A stretch of DNA of 64,000 nucleotides from NCBI GenBank assembly GCA_950097015.1, contig CATNEN010000002.1, forward strand, positions 2,418,001-2,482,000, given 5' to 3'. How positions within the stretch are numbered: the stretch's first letter is position 1; each line of letters starts with the position of its first letter. The position numbers were made by a program, and so were the translations under genes. This stretch comes from Macrostomum hystrix (taxonomy: Eukaryota > Platyhelminthes > Macrostomidae). The notes beneath the pieces were generated by a model. It saw only the letters and a list, made by a program, of their open reading frames with translations, searched no databases and had not been told where the DNA came from. This document shows, piece after piece, positions 1-13,403 of the stretch.

Positions 1-360
1 AGGGAGATGAAGGGAGACGAAGAGAGATGAAGGGAGATGAAAGGAGTTTAAGGAAAATGAAGGAAGATGAAGGGAGATGAAGGGAGATAAATGGAGATGA
101 AGGAAAATGAAGGAAGATGAATGAGATAATGGGAGATAAAGAAAGATGATAGAAGGAGATGAAGGGAGATAATGGGAAATGAAGAGAAATAAAGGGAGAT
201 AGAGGGAGAGGAAGGGAGACAAAGGGAGATGAAGGGAGATGAAGGGAGATGAAGGGAGATGAATAAGAATGAAGGGAGCGAAGAGAGATGAAGAGAGATG
301 AAGGGAGATGAAGGGAGATGAAGGGAGATGAAGGGAGATGAAGGGAGATGATGGGAGAAA
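1..360. repeat. Purine-rich minisatellite, ~10-bp unit
   Basis: Imperfect tandem copies of a unit close to GAAGGGAGAT fill the left edge and continue off the window. Several copies are degenerate. No gene is seen here, and 361-950 holds only unremarkable single-copy sequence. Confidence 0.9.
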
Positions 361-949
361 AAGGAGATTAGGGAGCTATTTGAAAATATTGATGAAAAAC
401 AAGCAGAAAAGCATTGTCTATTCAGGAAAAATAGTAAAATATTTGCAGCAAAGCTAGTTCCAAGTGATATTCGCAGAGATGGAACTGAATCAAGTTGCAG
501 CTCTGCAGCAGCTCGGTCAGTGGCATGTTACTGATACTGTGCTCTCAGTCAAAGCCCAGGAGATATGAAATATTCGAATCGAATTTGTGATTGATGCTGC
601 TTAGATGAAACTGACAGCGGCCCAGTTCGCTAGCTTCAAATAGCTGGCGTGATTTCACTTTTCGCGGATTTTATCTAGCCGACCTGCAGCTGCATCCCTC
701 CAATTCCGCTCTATAGGCCCAGCTTTCAATTTATAAGCCGTGACGCAATCGTGCGACCGGTGTTACGCAATCAAGTAAATTATCAACTGAAATTTACAAA
801 AAATTGAAGGTGTTTGCTACACGGAATTTCTATACATTTTGTGTATCCAATTCTGATTGCTTCAATTGAAAGTCTGATATGAAGATAGTGATTCAGAAAG
901 TGCGGGATTTAGTTTTCTTTGTCGGATGTTTGAAGGATTTAAATTCGCG

Positions 950-1480
950 ATTCGGAATGTGGGTTTCAATTTTGGATGTAGGATTCCAATTTTGGATGTG
1001 GGATTTTTTTTTGGGGTGTGGGATTTCGATGTTGGATGTGGATTTCGATGCTGGATGTGGGATTTCGATTTTGAATGTGGGATTTCGATTTTGGATGTGG
1101 GATTTCGATTCGGGATGTAGGATTTTTTATTCGGGATGTGGGATTTCGATTTGGGATGTAGGATTTTTTATTCGGGATGTGGGATTTCGATTTGGGATGT
1201 AGGATTTTTTATTCGGGATGTGGGATTTCGATTTGGGATATGGGATTTCGATTTTGGATGTGGGATTTTTTATTCGGGATGTAGGATTTTTTATTCGGGA
1301 TGTGGGATTTCAATTCGGGATGTGGGATTTCGATTCGGGATGTAGGATTTTTTATTCGGGATGTGGGATTTCGATTTGGGATGTGGGATTTCGATTTGGG
1401 ATGTGGGCTTTTTTATTCGGGATGTGGGATTTCGATTCGGCATGTGGGATTTCATTTCAAGATATGAGATTTCGATTTGG
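950..1480. repeat. Minisatellite, 20-21-bp unit
   Basis: Tandem copies of GGATTTCGATTCGGGATGTG alternate with a variant containing GGATTTTTTATTCGGG. Open frames across it are repetitive and shift phase between copies, so they are not credible genes. The following AT-rich stretch 1500-2010 holds nothing recognisable. Confidence 0.9.
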
Positions 1481-2014
1481 AATTTTTTTTAGATTCTTTT
1501 TCGATTTTAGATTTAGATTTTTAGATTCTTTTTTTAGATTCTATACGCATTTTTTAGGATGTGCGTATAGCATTTTGATTAATTAGTGCGAATTTTTTTT
1601 CATTTTTTGAAGATCCATCGTAGAATTTATACAGCCGTTAACCTCTAGATCCAAAGGATACTGTGATTGCGGCTTAACTTAGCCATTGACCATGCCAATG
1701 AAAACATGAAATCGCAAATCATAAAAACGGAAACAAGCCTTGTGAAATAACAAAATTGTTCAGATCATCGATTTTGCCAAAACTCAACTTCCGATGCTTT
1801 AGAATGAACCCGACCAGATTAAATTTTATGGGCCACGAATTTCAGGTTTTTTCTGTTCAGCTTTGCGGTAATTTTAGTCAGTATTAAAAAAATTGTTTTT
1901 TTTAAAAAAAAATGTTACACATTGGCATTCGGCAAAGAGCAGAACTCAGAAAAATGATTTATTTATAAAAAATTTGTTAAATTTTTTTACCGCTGAATCA
2001 CTTATTGATTATTT

Positions 2015-2600
2015 TCTGACGTAGTGACAGAATCATGCCTGAAATAGTGACTGAATCATGCCTGAAATAGTGACTGAATCATGCCTGAAGTACTGACTGA
2101 ATCATGCCTGAGGTACTGACTGAATCATGTCTGAAGTACTGACTGAATCATGCCTGAAGTACTGACTGAATCATGTCTGAAGTACTGACTGAATCATGTC
2201 TGAAGTACTGACTGAATCATGTCTGAAGTACTGACTGAATCATGCCTGAAATAGTAACTGAATCATGCCTGAAATAGTGACCGAATCATGTCTGAGGTAC
2301 TGACTGAATCATGTCTGAAGTACTGACTGAATCATGCCTGAAGTACTGACTGAATCATGTCTGAAGTACTGACTGAATCATGTCTGAAGTACTGACTGAA
2401 TCATGTCTGAAGTACTGACTGAATCATGCCTGAAATAGTAACTGAATCATGCCTGAAATAGTGACCGAATCATGTCTGAGGTACTGACTGAATCATGTCT
2501 GAAGTACTGACTGAATCATGTCTGAAGTACTGACTGAATCATGCCTGAAGTACTGACTGAATCATGTCTGAAGTACTGACTGAATCATGTCTGACTAGAC
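2015..2600. repeat. Minisatellite, 23-bp unit with 184-bp higher-order period
   Basis: About 25 copies of a 23-bp unit based on GACTGAATCATGTCTGAAG. A distinctive block of variant units recurs at about 2251 and 2435, exactly 184 bp (8 units) apart, so the array grew partly by duplication of 8-unit blocks. Confidence 0.9.
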
Positions 2601-3227
2601 TCATTATCAACAAGACTCTAGCTAAATAACTCGCTGATCAGAACCGCTATTTTTAGTATAACTTGCAGTTGGGATAAAAATCCCACACAAAACTGAGAAG
2701 GCGACAAAAGCAAAGTGTTCCGAACAAGCCGTCATCCTGATGTTCATTGCTGTATAAACACCAAACACAGCGCGGTATGCCATCGCCAATGTACACACCG
2801 AGTACGCGCGCCCCGCCTTGGTGACAAACCTCAACTTACTCTGCGGAATGAAATCAACTTGAGGTACGCGAGCCGGACGGACAGCTCGCCAACCAATGGG
2901 AGCAGACCTCACTGTACGCCGAAACTGAGCGCCCTCCAAGGGTAAGGGGAGGGAGGACGGGTGGGTGGCGTGTGAGGGGAGAGGATAAGAAATAGCCGGA
3001 GTGACGCAGCAGCCGGGACAGCTCTAGTTCAGACTAGAGGGTCCCAGACACCCACCCCAATCCTCTTCCTCCTTTTTCCTGTTCCCCTTCCCGCCTACCT
3101 TGGCTCAGCGGGTCCACTTTGCTTTGCGTTTTCCACTTCCTGGTCCCAGTCGAATTTCTGCGGCTGTGGAAGCAGCCAAACAACAGGCGGCGATCAGCTG
3201 ACTGTTCTGTTATTGAGAGCCCGCAGC

Positions 3228-6200
3228 ATGAAGGACAAGAAGATGAAGCCATCCTCCCATCATCAAAGGCATCGGCGTCATCATCAGCATCAGCAGCAGA
3301 ACCTGCGGGCAAGTCAGCAGTCGCACAAATCACTGGCCGCTTCATTGAGCTGCTTCAACAAGGCAGGAAGCTCCTGCAGCTCCTGCGACACAGACGAGGA
3401 TGCAGCCAGGTTCACCGGCATGCAGGATGAGGAGGCCACGGCACCCGGATCCCCCTGCGACTCGTGAGCTAGAGCTGGGGTTGGGATCTCTAGCTGGTGG
3501 TTGGGATCTGTAGTTAAGGCTTTGGGAGTTAGTTAAGGCTGTAGATAAGGCTTGGGATCTTAAGCTGGGTTTGCGATTTGATTATGGGGTTGGGATCTGT
3601 AGCTGGGGTTGGGATCTATAGATAAGGGTTGGGATCTGTAGCTGGGGTTGGGATCTGTAGCTGGGATTGGGATCTATAGATAAGGGTTGGGATCTGTAGC
3701 TGGGGTTGGGATCTGTAGCTGGGATTGGGATCTATAGCTGGTGGTTTGGGATCTGTAGCTGGTGGTTTGGGATCTGTAGCTGGGATTGGGATCTGTAGCT
3801 GGTGTTGGGGTCTGTAGCTGGGGTTGGGATCTGTAGCTGGGATTGGGATCTGTAGCTGGTGTTGGGGTCTGTAGATGGGGTTGGGATCTGTAGCTGGGAT
3901 TGGGATCTGTTGCTGATGGTTTGGGATCTGTAGCTGGTGGCTGGGATCTGTAGTTAAGGCTTTGGGAGTTAGTTAAGGCTGTAGATAAGGCTTGGGATCT
4001 TAAGCTGGGTTTGCGATTTGATTATGGGGTTGGGATCTGTAGCTGGGGTTGGGATCTATAGATAAGGGTTGGGATCTGTAGCTGGGGTTGGGATCTGTAG
4101 CTGGGATTGGGATCTATAGCTGGTGGTTTGGGATCTGTAGCTGGTGGTTTGGGATCTGTAGCTGGTGGTTTGGGATCTGTAGCTGGTGGTTTGGGATCTG
4201 TAGCTGGTGGTTTGGGATCTGTAGCTGGTGGTTTGGGATCTGTAGCTGGTGGTTTGGGATCTGTAGCTGGTGGTTTGGGATCTGTAGCTGGTGGTTTGGG
4301 ATCTGTAGCTGGGGTTGGGATCTGTAGCTGGTGTTGGGGTCTGTAGCTGGGGTTGGGATCTGTAGCTGGGATTGGGATCTGTTGCTGATGGTTTGGGATC
4401 TGTAGCTGGTGGCTGGGATCTGTAGTTAAGGCTTTGGGAGTTAGTTAAGGCTGATAAGGCTTGGGATCTTAAGCTGGGTTTGCGATTTGATTATGGGGTT
4501 GGGATCTGTAGCTGGGGTTGGGATCTATAGATAAGGGTTGGGATCTGTAGCTGGGGTTGGGATCTGTAGCTGGGGTTGGGATCTGTAGCTGGGGTTGGGA
4601 TCTGTAGCTGGGATTGGGATCTATAGCTGGTGGTTTGGGATCTGTAGCTGGTGGTTTGGGATCTGTAGCTGGGGTTGGGATCTGTAGCTGGTGTTGGGGT
4701 CTGTAGCTGGTGGTTTGGGATCTGTAGCTGGGGTTGGGATCTGTTGCTGATGGTTTGGGATCTGTAGCTGGTGGCTGGGATCTGTAGTTAAGGCTTGGGA
4801 TCTGTAGATAAGGATTGGGATCTGTAGATAAGGCTTGGGATCTGTAGATAAGGCTTGGGATCTGTAGCTGGGTTTGGGATTTGAAGATGGGGTTGGGATC
4901 TGTAGCTGGGTTTGGGATTTGAATATGGGGTTGGGATCTGTAGCTGGTGGTTTGGGATCTGTAGCTGGGGTTGGGATCTGTAGCTGGTGTTGGGGTCTGT
5001 AGCTGGGGTTGGGATCTGTAGCTGGGATTGGGATCTGTTGCTGATGGTTTGGGATCTGTAGCTGGTGGCTGGGATCTGTAGTTAAGGCTTTGGGAGTTAG
5101 TTAAGGCTGATAAGGCTTGGGATCTTAAGCTGGGTTTGCGATTTGATTATGGGGTTGGGATCTGTAGCTGGGGTTGGGATCTATAGATAAGGGTTGGGAT
5201 CTGTAGCTGGGGTTGGGATCTGTAGCTGGGGTTGGGATCTGTAGCTGGGGTTGGGATCTGTAGCTGGGATTGGGATCTATAGCTGGTGGTTTGGGATCTG
5301 TAGCTGGTGGTTTGGGATCTGTAGCTGGGGTTGGGATCTGTAGCTGGTGTTGGGGTCTGTAGCTGGTGGTTTGGGATCTGTAGCTGGGGTTGGGATCTGT
5401 TGCTGATGGTTTGGGATCTGTAGCTGGTGGCTGGGATCTGTAGTTAAGGCTTGGGATCTGTAGATAAGGATTGGGATCTGTAGATAAGGCTTGGGATCTG
5501 TAGATAAGGCTTGGGATCTGTAGCTGGGTTTGGGATTTGAAGATGGGGTTGGGATCTGTAGCTGGGTTTGGGATTTGAATATGGGGTTGGGATCTGTAAC
5601 TGGTGGTTGGGATCTGTAGCTTGGGATTTAAATAGGGAATCCTAGATTGGGATTGGATTAGTTTAAAATCTAGAATTGGGGATCGGAAAGTTTATTAAGG
5701 CAACCTTATTTTCGAAATACTCGGTTATTTTAATTAAAATCTAACACAGCTCTTAGATAGCGTACCAACCCGGATCTTAGATCTGAGATCTCAGACCAGA
5801 ATTCTGGAAGATTAGTGACAAACTGGAGCCAGCCTAGTCTATCTCCAATCTCCAATCTTGATATTTAGAAACTCGATCTGGCCAGTATTTCACACTGGAC
5901 TAGCTGCTCAGTATCATTATATCTGCGCGCTCCATCGCCTGTGAGTATGAAGCGGCCCTTGGAGGGTCAGCTCCAATAGATTGATAGCCGATTTTGATAG
6001 GACCAGTTCGACCAATCAATAAGCGAATGTACTTTAGTTGCCAATCTAGCTAATACTGGGACTGCCTGCATTTGTAAAATTATAATGGGATTCTGAAAGC
6101 GTCGAAACTTGATTCCTAATCGAAAAAGACGAGCTGGGGATTTTAATTGGGATTTTTATTAGGATTCGAATTCAATTTGGCTTTGATTTGATTGTACAGT

Positions 6201-9200
6201 TTTAATTTAAGCTTGTGCCGCTTTAAACTGTGCAGGCAGTTTTACAATAGCCCAGCTATTCTGTCCCTAACCGAACAATTAGCCGATATGTGTTGAAAAA
6301 AGTTTTTTTATGGTTTTCGTCAAAAGTTAAAACAAATATTGAACTAGCGAATGCTCAGCATTGACTGCTACTATTTCGTTGTATCGCAGCACGCGCGTTG
6401 GCTGCATGTCCCTTCGCCGTGACAAGCGATGTTCTGCAACTGCGTCGGGGGCCGCAGCCGGCGCGGCTCTGTCGGATCCTCACCGACTTGACGATGGCTG
6501 GTGCTACGCCCTGAGCACTGATGAGCACCTGCTGCGAATGGGCGATAAGCGGCGCACGTCCGGTTGCTATGAAGACGAAGCGGCGCCAGCTGACGCGTTG
6601 CTAGCAGCAGCCAGTGATCCGTGCGGAAGGACCGAGCAGAGAGCGGTGAGCACAGGTTGACCAGTTTGAGTACACTTTAAGCCTATCTACCATAAGAAGA
6701 CCGCCGATTTCAATTCCCATCCCAATCTTAATCGCGGATCTTAATCTCAATCTCAATCTTAATCAAATCCAATTTCAATGTCAATCCCAAATTAAATCCT
6801 GAACTAAATCCCAATCTAAATGTCTAATCAAAGCCCAGTGTGAATTTCAAATGAATTCTCCAAATCTAAATCCAAGATCGAATCCCAATCTAAATCCGAA
6901 ATCAAATCCCAATATAAATCCAAAATCAAATCCCAATCTAAATCCGAAATCAAATCCCAATCTAAATCCAAAATCAAATTCCAATCTAAATCCAAAATCG
7001 AATCCCAATCTAAATCCAAAATCGAATCCAAATCTAAATCCAAAATCGAATCCCAATCTAAATCCAAAATCAAATTCCAATCTAAATCCAAAATCGAATC
7101 CCAATCTAAATCCAAAATCGAATCCCAATCTAAATCCAAAATCGAATCCAAATCTAAATCCAAAATCGAATCCCAATCTAAATCCAAAATCGAATTCCAA
7201 TCTAAATCCTAACTCGAATCCCAATCTAAATCCAAAATCGAATCCAAATCTAAATCCAAAATCGAATCCAAATCTAAATCCAAAATCGAATCCCAATCTA
7301 AATCCAAAATCAAATCCCTAAATCAAATTCAAATGTTGTCCATATACACATTCAGCCTGAAGATTGAAAGCATGAAAGCCAAATTTTGGCCCAATCTCAA
7401 CAGCCTGTCAATCAGTTCTAAGAATCTAGATTGATCATCAATTAGCATTTGGGTCAGGGTCATTAGCACAGAGACTTCGTGTATTACCATGAAGCATGAT
7501 AGTCGCTCTAGAACGGCTAGTAACTATTTTGTTAATCTAATCCGTTTTTATGTACTTTCCTGCTGGCAACCAACTTGAAAGACCCTGGCTTTTTATCTGG
7601 TTTCATCAACTAAGAAATAGGGTGTACTTTTATGGAGGAAAATGATAGAGGAGTCACACTAATAATTTTGACAACTGCAGCTACGCTTGCAAAATAGTCA
7701 GCTAGTTTATACTTGTAATTTCTAAATAGTTTTGGCACGCTGAAACTGGCTTGCTGTGAACTCGGCATGAAATGAGGAACCCCCCTTCTGTCTCATTCTG
7801 CCTGTCCCCGCTCCCTCTTCCTCTCTCCCTCTGCCTCTACTCCTCCCTCTTCCTCTCTCCCTCTGCCTCTACTCCTCCCTCTTCCTCTCTCCCTCTGCCT
7901 CTACTCCTCCCTCTTCCTCTCTCCCTCTGCCTCTACTCCTCCCTCTTCCTCTCTCCCTCTGCCTCTAGTCCTCCCTCTTTCTCTCTCCCTCTGCCTCTAC
8001 TCCTCTCTCTTCCTCTCACCCTCTCCCTCTCCTCTCCATCTCCCTCCCAAAGAATTTTCAAAGCATCACTCATGCCGCAAGGTCAGACTCATCAGGTTTA
8101 TTGCTGTCTGGAAGCAACCAGCAGCAGAAGACTAGACATGAGAATGCAATACAATTCGCTGCTTTGGTATGCAAATCAGGGCTGACTGCTAACCGCCCCA
8201 AAACCCTTCTCCCCCCGGCGTCAACTGTCAGATCCCATTCTGGTATCCGGGGGGGATTTGGTTGGGCTAAGTCTGCAGCTGCAATCGAACAAAAGAAAAA
8301 TCTGAAACGGTCGCATGAAAATGCACTTAGCTAGCTAGGGACAACCAACTGAAAGGCAAACGTGCAAGCAAATGCAGTTGCAAGGAGAATAATGTGGGCT
8401 GCCCTGTCGACGGTCATTACTGCGGCTTTTTTTGGCTTTAAAAGGCCAAATTCAGCAGGCGCAGAGTCAGCGCAGACAGGTACAACTCTGATTGTATCGG
8501 GTGTGAAGCAATATCTGAGCCTTTGACGGCTGGGGAAATGCATACCTGGGCGCATTGCTGTTAGTTGACTATGCGAGAAGAAAAAACACAGCCTTGCAGA
8601 TTAAAAGTCCAAATACATACAGCAAGCTACCTCCATCTGCAGTTGTTACCATGCAGCCGCTGTTCCGTCCCGAGACTGAAATCGAGGGGGAGAAATATGG
8701 AGGATCTGAACAGATAGTGCTGGGATCTGACAGGCCCCTCTATATTCCACTTGGCCCCAGGCAGTCTAACTAAATCTTTCACATTGTCCATCTATCGGGC
8801 CACGGCAAAGTGCAGCTTGTAGGGAAGAGTTGTGCTTGGTGCCACAATGGCTGTGTTGGCAAATTTAGTCGTATTGGGGGGTCTAAGCACGCTGGATCGT
8901 AGATATAGCTCTAGTCGAAAAGTAAAGGTCAGGTGAAACATTGTCTTATATATTTCCTGCTACCAATAGATCGGCTATAGACCACAGCCTGTCCCAGGTG
9001 CACTTAATCAGTTGGAATTCCAGGAAATATAACCTGTGCTGGGTGGTGATGCAGTCAATTTTGCAAAGTTTGTTTCTGCAAGATGGTGCACAGACTATCA
9101 GTCAGGCAGCCAGAGCCCAGAGGATAGATAAAATCATTTATTGTCGAAGGCTTTCTTGATTTGTCCAACGGAAACAGATAAGCAGAGTGTACGTTCATTG

Positions 9201-12200
9201 AATTAATTGGGAAAGAGTTTAAAAAATACATGTACAAGTTGTACATCCATTTAATGAATCGGGAAAGAGATTGAAAGAATGTACATCCATTTAATAAATC
9301 GGGAAAGAGATTGAAAGAATGTACATCCATTTAATAAATCGGGAAAGAGATTGAAAGAATGTACATCCATTTAATAAATCGGGAAAAAGATTGAAAGAAT
9401 GTACATCCATTTAATAAATCGGGAAAGAGATTGAAAGAATGTACATCCATTTAATAAATCGGGAAAGAGATTGAAAGAATGTACATCCATTTAATAAATC
9501 GGGAAAGAGATTGAAAGAATGTACATCCATTTAATAAATCGGGAAAGAGATTGAAAGAATGTACATCCATTTAATGAATCGGGAAAGAGATTGAAAGTGA
9601 GTGAAAATGTAGATTGTTTCAGTCATGAAAGATTTCAGATAACATAAGCCGCTGACAGGTCGTGAATGTCCACTTCTGTTCGTAAAGTACACCAACGCAA
9701 CGCACCCGTCGCATTGTTCTCAGTTCACACTGGACCGCAGCGGAGCGAGCGGCTACGGCTTCACTCTGGTCGGTTCGCAGCCGGTCAGAGTCGGCAAGGT
9801 CGAAGCAGACTCCCCAGCCGGACGGGCCGGCATTCGCAGCGGAGACATTGTGGTCAGCATCAACGGCGAGACTGTTCTCAGCTGCACCTGCGACCGAGTT
9901 GTACACGCTATCAGGTGAGGCCGAAAAATTGTCTGTGGGGATTTGATGTTTAAGTGGCTAAAATATGGGATTTCTTTGCTGGAGTACTTATTTAATCCCA
10001 TTTTTAGAAGATTGGATAATTTCAACCATGGGACCAAAATCTCCTACTTTGGGATTATTGTCCCGAATCACATGGTCACAATTCCGAATAATGGGATCAG
10101 ACCTTGACAACAGGACCTCGAAATAGACCACGCTATTTCTCCCCAAAGGAAAGACTATAGGGGTATTTCAAATACCCGCTGCCTACTTCATGATAGCTGC
10201 AAAACCGAATGACGGATTTATCTGAAACTGAAAACCAGATTATCTGAAACCAGAGTCCATGTTCTGGATTTTCATAGCGATTGGTTAAATACTTTAGGAG
10301 ACATGGGTACAGAAAGAAAGAAAGAAAATCACAACCATTGATATCATGGGATTAATATGCCAAATCATGGGATCGGAACCTTTAGCCAGGGATCATAATC
10401 TCCTTTTTTGGGATTTTAACCTCAGATCATGAGATAATTATCCCAAATCTTAAGACTCCAAAATCCAACATCGTGTGATAAGTATCCAAAATTCAAATGA
10501 TTATTATCCCTAATCAAGGGATCTAGTCTCAATGCATTCCCTAGTCCCGCCAAAACACTTGGTTTAGGGCTAAAGTAGCTATCCTGAAAATAATTATGAA
10601 GAGGCTACAAGACGAAGGGTAGCAGCCAGATCAATGCGATGAGTCACACCGACACAAGAGTAACCCCGAGGTCGCTAGGCACCCGAGCAAGCTGGCAGGG
10701 CAGAGCAGAAGACAAGGGGATGTGAAGGGTAACAAAATTTCCTGTGTGGAAACGAGCGACACTCAAAAAAGCATGGGGGTGAGGGGAGTGGAGAGGGGAG
10801 AAAGGGGAAAGGCGGAACAGCTGAAAAAATGATGGCTTCTCTTCGTAGTTGAAGGGGGATACAACATTTTCTGCGGCCTCTGGGATCTCCGTGTGGGTTG
10901 AGTTGCAGTAGGAAGAGAGAGACAAAAGTGTGACACAATTCTCGTATATAGCAACGAGTAGTCCTGGGTCATGTTGATTGTCGAGGAGCCCTCGATAGAT
11001 AAAAATATAACACCTAGGCCAGTTGTTATAGCGCGCTTGTAATCCAGGCCTTGGTAACAGTTGAGAGAGCAACTCAAGCTTAAGTTCCCAAGTCTTGCCT
11101 TCCCGCTCCGTTGTCTGAAGCTCCGAGGGATCTAAGCTCTGGGAAATTGTACTTTTGCGAATCTGCTCCACACGAATCAATGGTACTGGTAGGGATTTGC
11201 ACAGATTTGGGTTATAGATTATAGAAAAATGATTCCAATCATAGCTAGGCCTCGCGTTTTTAACCAAATCCCATATCCGATCCCGCACTAACACAGGCTC
11301 TGTCCCTACCGCCTGGACATTGGCGTTCAACGGTGGCTAGAACCACCGCCAGAGGAAGTTGCGACCGAGCTGCCTCTCATGGCACAACTGCCTCAGCAGC
11401 AGCAGCAGCAGCAGCAACCGACGCCTCCTCCCCTCCCAATGTCCCCGATTCCACAGCCGAAGCCGACCACTCCGACGCCGTCGCATCTGCAGCAGCTGGC
11501 AGTGACTGGTGATTTCGGTTCGCTCTCGATTCGCCGACGAATTCAGCATCGACCTCAGCGCAGCGCCATTTCCCAGGTCGCTTCTGTTGCTGCGGCAGGA
11601 ATAGTCGGAGTCGGAGTAGGCGGCGGCGGCGGCGGTGGCAGTTGTCGCTCGCAGCTGCTGGAGGTTCGCGGCTTCGCTAGTCCATCGCCAACCCCTGCCG
11701 GTGCAATCGCCACTCTTGGCCGAGCTCGCTCCGCCGTAGTCCTGGAGGAGCTGCGCCAACGGCCTCAGCAACAGTACCTGTACCAATATCAGTACCAGCA
11801 CCAGCAGCAGTACCAGCTACTCCAGCAACAGCAGCAGCAGCGGCAGCAGCAGCAGCAGCAGCAGCAGCAGTATCAGCAGCAGCGTATACTCAGTCCACAG
11901 CCGCAGCAGTATCGCCGTGTTCAGCAGCAGCCGCAGCAGCAGCAGCAGCAGCATAGCCAGCTGCTTCAATGCCAGTCGGCCATCTGCGAAGTGGCCGACT
12001 GTTGTCAGCGTCTTGGCCGTCAGCGCGCCATCTCTCAGCTGGTGCTGCGCGAAGAGTCCTTCGCCAGAACCCTGACAACCTGCCGGCGTCACTATCGACG
12101 CCGTCTGGCGCGTCGGCTAGCTGAGGATGAGCTGCGCACTCTTTTCTTCAACCAGGACGCTCTGCTGGCCGCCACACGCACCGCCCTGCAGCAGATTCGC

Positions 12201-13403
12201 AGCAGCTGCGGCAATTCAGCAAACTCGGCAGAGGTGGATAACATCGGCCAGATCTACCGAGCCCGTCTATTTCAGCTGTGCGACGACTATCGCGAGTACG
12301 CGCAGAACCTGGCCGAGGCAGGCCTGCCACTGCTGGAGCGGCTGCGCGCCACGGTGCCCAGTCTGGTCGCGGACGTCTACATGCCGGGCGAGCAGTTCGA
12401 GGACGAGGAGCAGGAGGATGTCAAAAATCAGGAAGAAGACGCTTGCGACAACGAAGATGAGCTGCTGCAACCGCCGCCTCTTCGCACCTGCCTGCTGCGG
12501 CCGGTCTCGCACCTGGCCGGCCTGGCCCGCGACTTCAGCTCCATCCTGGCCTGCACGCCGGCCACCCACTACGACCACCTCTTCGCTGAGGACGTGCAGC
12601 AGAACCTGGAACATTGCGCGTCCCTCATGCCGCAGATGCCGCCAGAGCTTCCGCCAAATCCAATGGTTTCGTCGATGACGTCAAGCTCTATGCAGCTCTT
12701 GCCGCCGCAGTCGCCGGCAGCGCAGCGCGACCAGCAGCAGAGGCATCCGACAACATCGCCGACAGCCCACAGCCTGGTGGCGTCATCCTCGGGAGTCTCG
12801 AGCGAACAGTCAGGCGCAGCTGCCGCGATCGAAATGCAGCATCCACATCTCCATCATCAGCTGCATCTTCTTCCCCAGCAGCAGCAGCATCAGCAGCAGC
12901 AGCAGCAGCATCAGCACTCGCAGTCCGACGCGGGTGGAGGTGGCGTTAGCGAGCTGACCGCCTTGCAGCAGCGTCTGATTTTCCCGGGCCACGTGAGGCC
13001 GTTTCACCTACCGGCTCCCGGGCGCAGACTGGCCCTTTCCGGCGAGCTGCTCTGGCACCCGACACCGCAGCAGCAGCAGCAGCAGCTCATGCTGCAGTCC
13101 CGTCGAGTGCACGTCGTTCTCCTGACCGACCTGCTCTTGTTGACTCAGCGGCGGCCAGGCGACTCCTGCCTTCTGGCTTTGGCGGAACCCTGCCGCCTCT
13201 CCGGCTGCTGCCAGGCCGCCTTCGACTGTCCAGGACGCCTCTTTCAGCTGGCCTTCTCGCCGCTATCGTTGAACACTGCCAGCTCGGCTGCGGTGGCAGG
13301 CGGCGGCGGGCTAGTGCTTCTGCTGGAGGCGCCAAGCTTGGAGGCCAAGCAGCTGTGGCGACTTTGCATTGCCCAGTTGCTGCTGAGTGGCATCACAGCC
13401 TGA
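3228..13403 (+). CDS. PDZ-DH-PH Rho guanine-nucleotide exchange factor, 4 exons
   Basis: Proposed exons are 3228-3463, 6390-6645, 9724-9914 and 11297-13403. All have GT-AG borders and phases that join without a shift (2, 0, 2), giving 929 codons plus stop. Exon 1 is His/Gln/Ser-rich and starts at the ATG at 3228. Exon 3 is a PDZ domain (residues ~165-228), with the carboxylate-binding loop as GYGF followed by a typical RAGIRSGDIVVSING core. Exon 4 is poly-Gln rich, then carries a divergent DH domain (~470-710, with an acidic insert; the usual PvQR motif reads PVSH) and a PH domain (~790-925). Family knowledge: DH-PH modules load GTP on Rho GTPases at the membrane. N-terminal PDZ plus DH-PH recalls ARHGEF11/12, but I see no RGS domain. 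Exons 1 and 2 have no recognised domain. No clear polyadenylation signal follows the stop. Confidence 0.8.
3475..5640. repeat. Intron-1 minisatellite based on GGGATCTGTAGCTG, with ~656-bp higher-order repeat
   Basis: Tandem units of about 14-18 bp (GGGATCTGTAGCTGGGGTT and GGTGGTTT variants) occupy most of intron 1 of the RhoGEF gene. A complex block containing CTGATAAGGC recurs at 4451 and 5107. The matching block containing GAATATGGGG recurs at 4921 and 5577. Both spacings are 656 bp, which shows a recent tandem duplication of a composite unit. Confidence 0.9.
6850..7325. repeat. Intron-2 minisatellite, 24-bp unit
   Basis: Around 19 copies of AATCTAAATCCAAAATCGAA plus four bases (24 bp). 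The unit length is a multiple of three and the repeat lacks stops in several frames on both strands, so long low-complexity open frames appear. It lies inside intron 2 of the RhoGEF gene and is not treated as coding. Confidence 0.9.
7795..8045. repeat. Intron-2 pyrimidine-rich minisatellite, 30-bp unit
   Basis: Tandem copies of a C/T-only 30-bp unit containing CTCTGCCTCTACTCCTCCCT. The strand asymmetry is extreme. The rest of intron 2 (8050-9230) shows no gene, only short chance frames. Confidence 0.9.
9235..9600. repeat. Intron-2 minisatellite, 40-bp unit
   Basis: About nine nearly identical 40-bp copies containing GTACATCCATTTAATAAATC, ending roughly 120 bp before the PDZ exon acceptor. 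The low divergence between copies implies recent expansion. Confidence 0.92.
9915..11296 (+). other. Intron 3 of the RhoGEF gene, no second gene recognised
   Basis: Bounded by a GTGAGG donor and an ACACAG acceptor. It contains scattered degenerate GGGAT-rich motifs and a palindrome GGGTATTTCAAATACCC near 10160. A 228-codon antisense open frame at 10644-11330 has no domain signal and runs into the acceptor, so it is not called. Confidence 0.6.

Noticed and set aside
6828-7321. Open frames on both strands (NPKSNPNL and DLDWDSIL type repeats)
   Set aside because: Product of a 24-bp intronic minisatellite; no start context or neighbouring exon of matching phase.
9235-9600. CRISPR-like regular repeats
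   Set aside because: Units are directly tandem without unique spacers, and the genome is an animal's.
10644-11330. 228-codon minus-strand open frame
   Set aside because: Lies in RhoGEF intron 3, has no domain signal or codon pattern of a gene, and overlaps the acceptor of exon 4.
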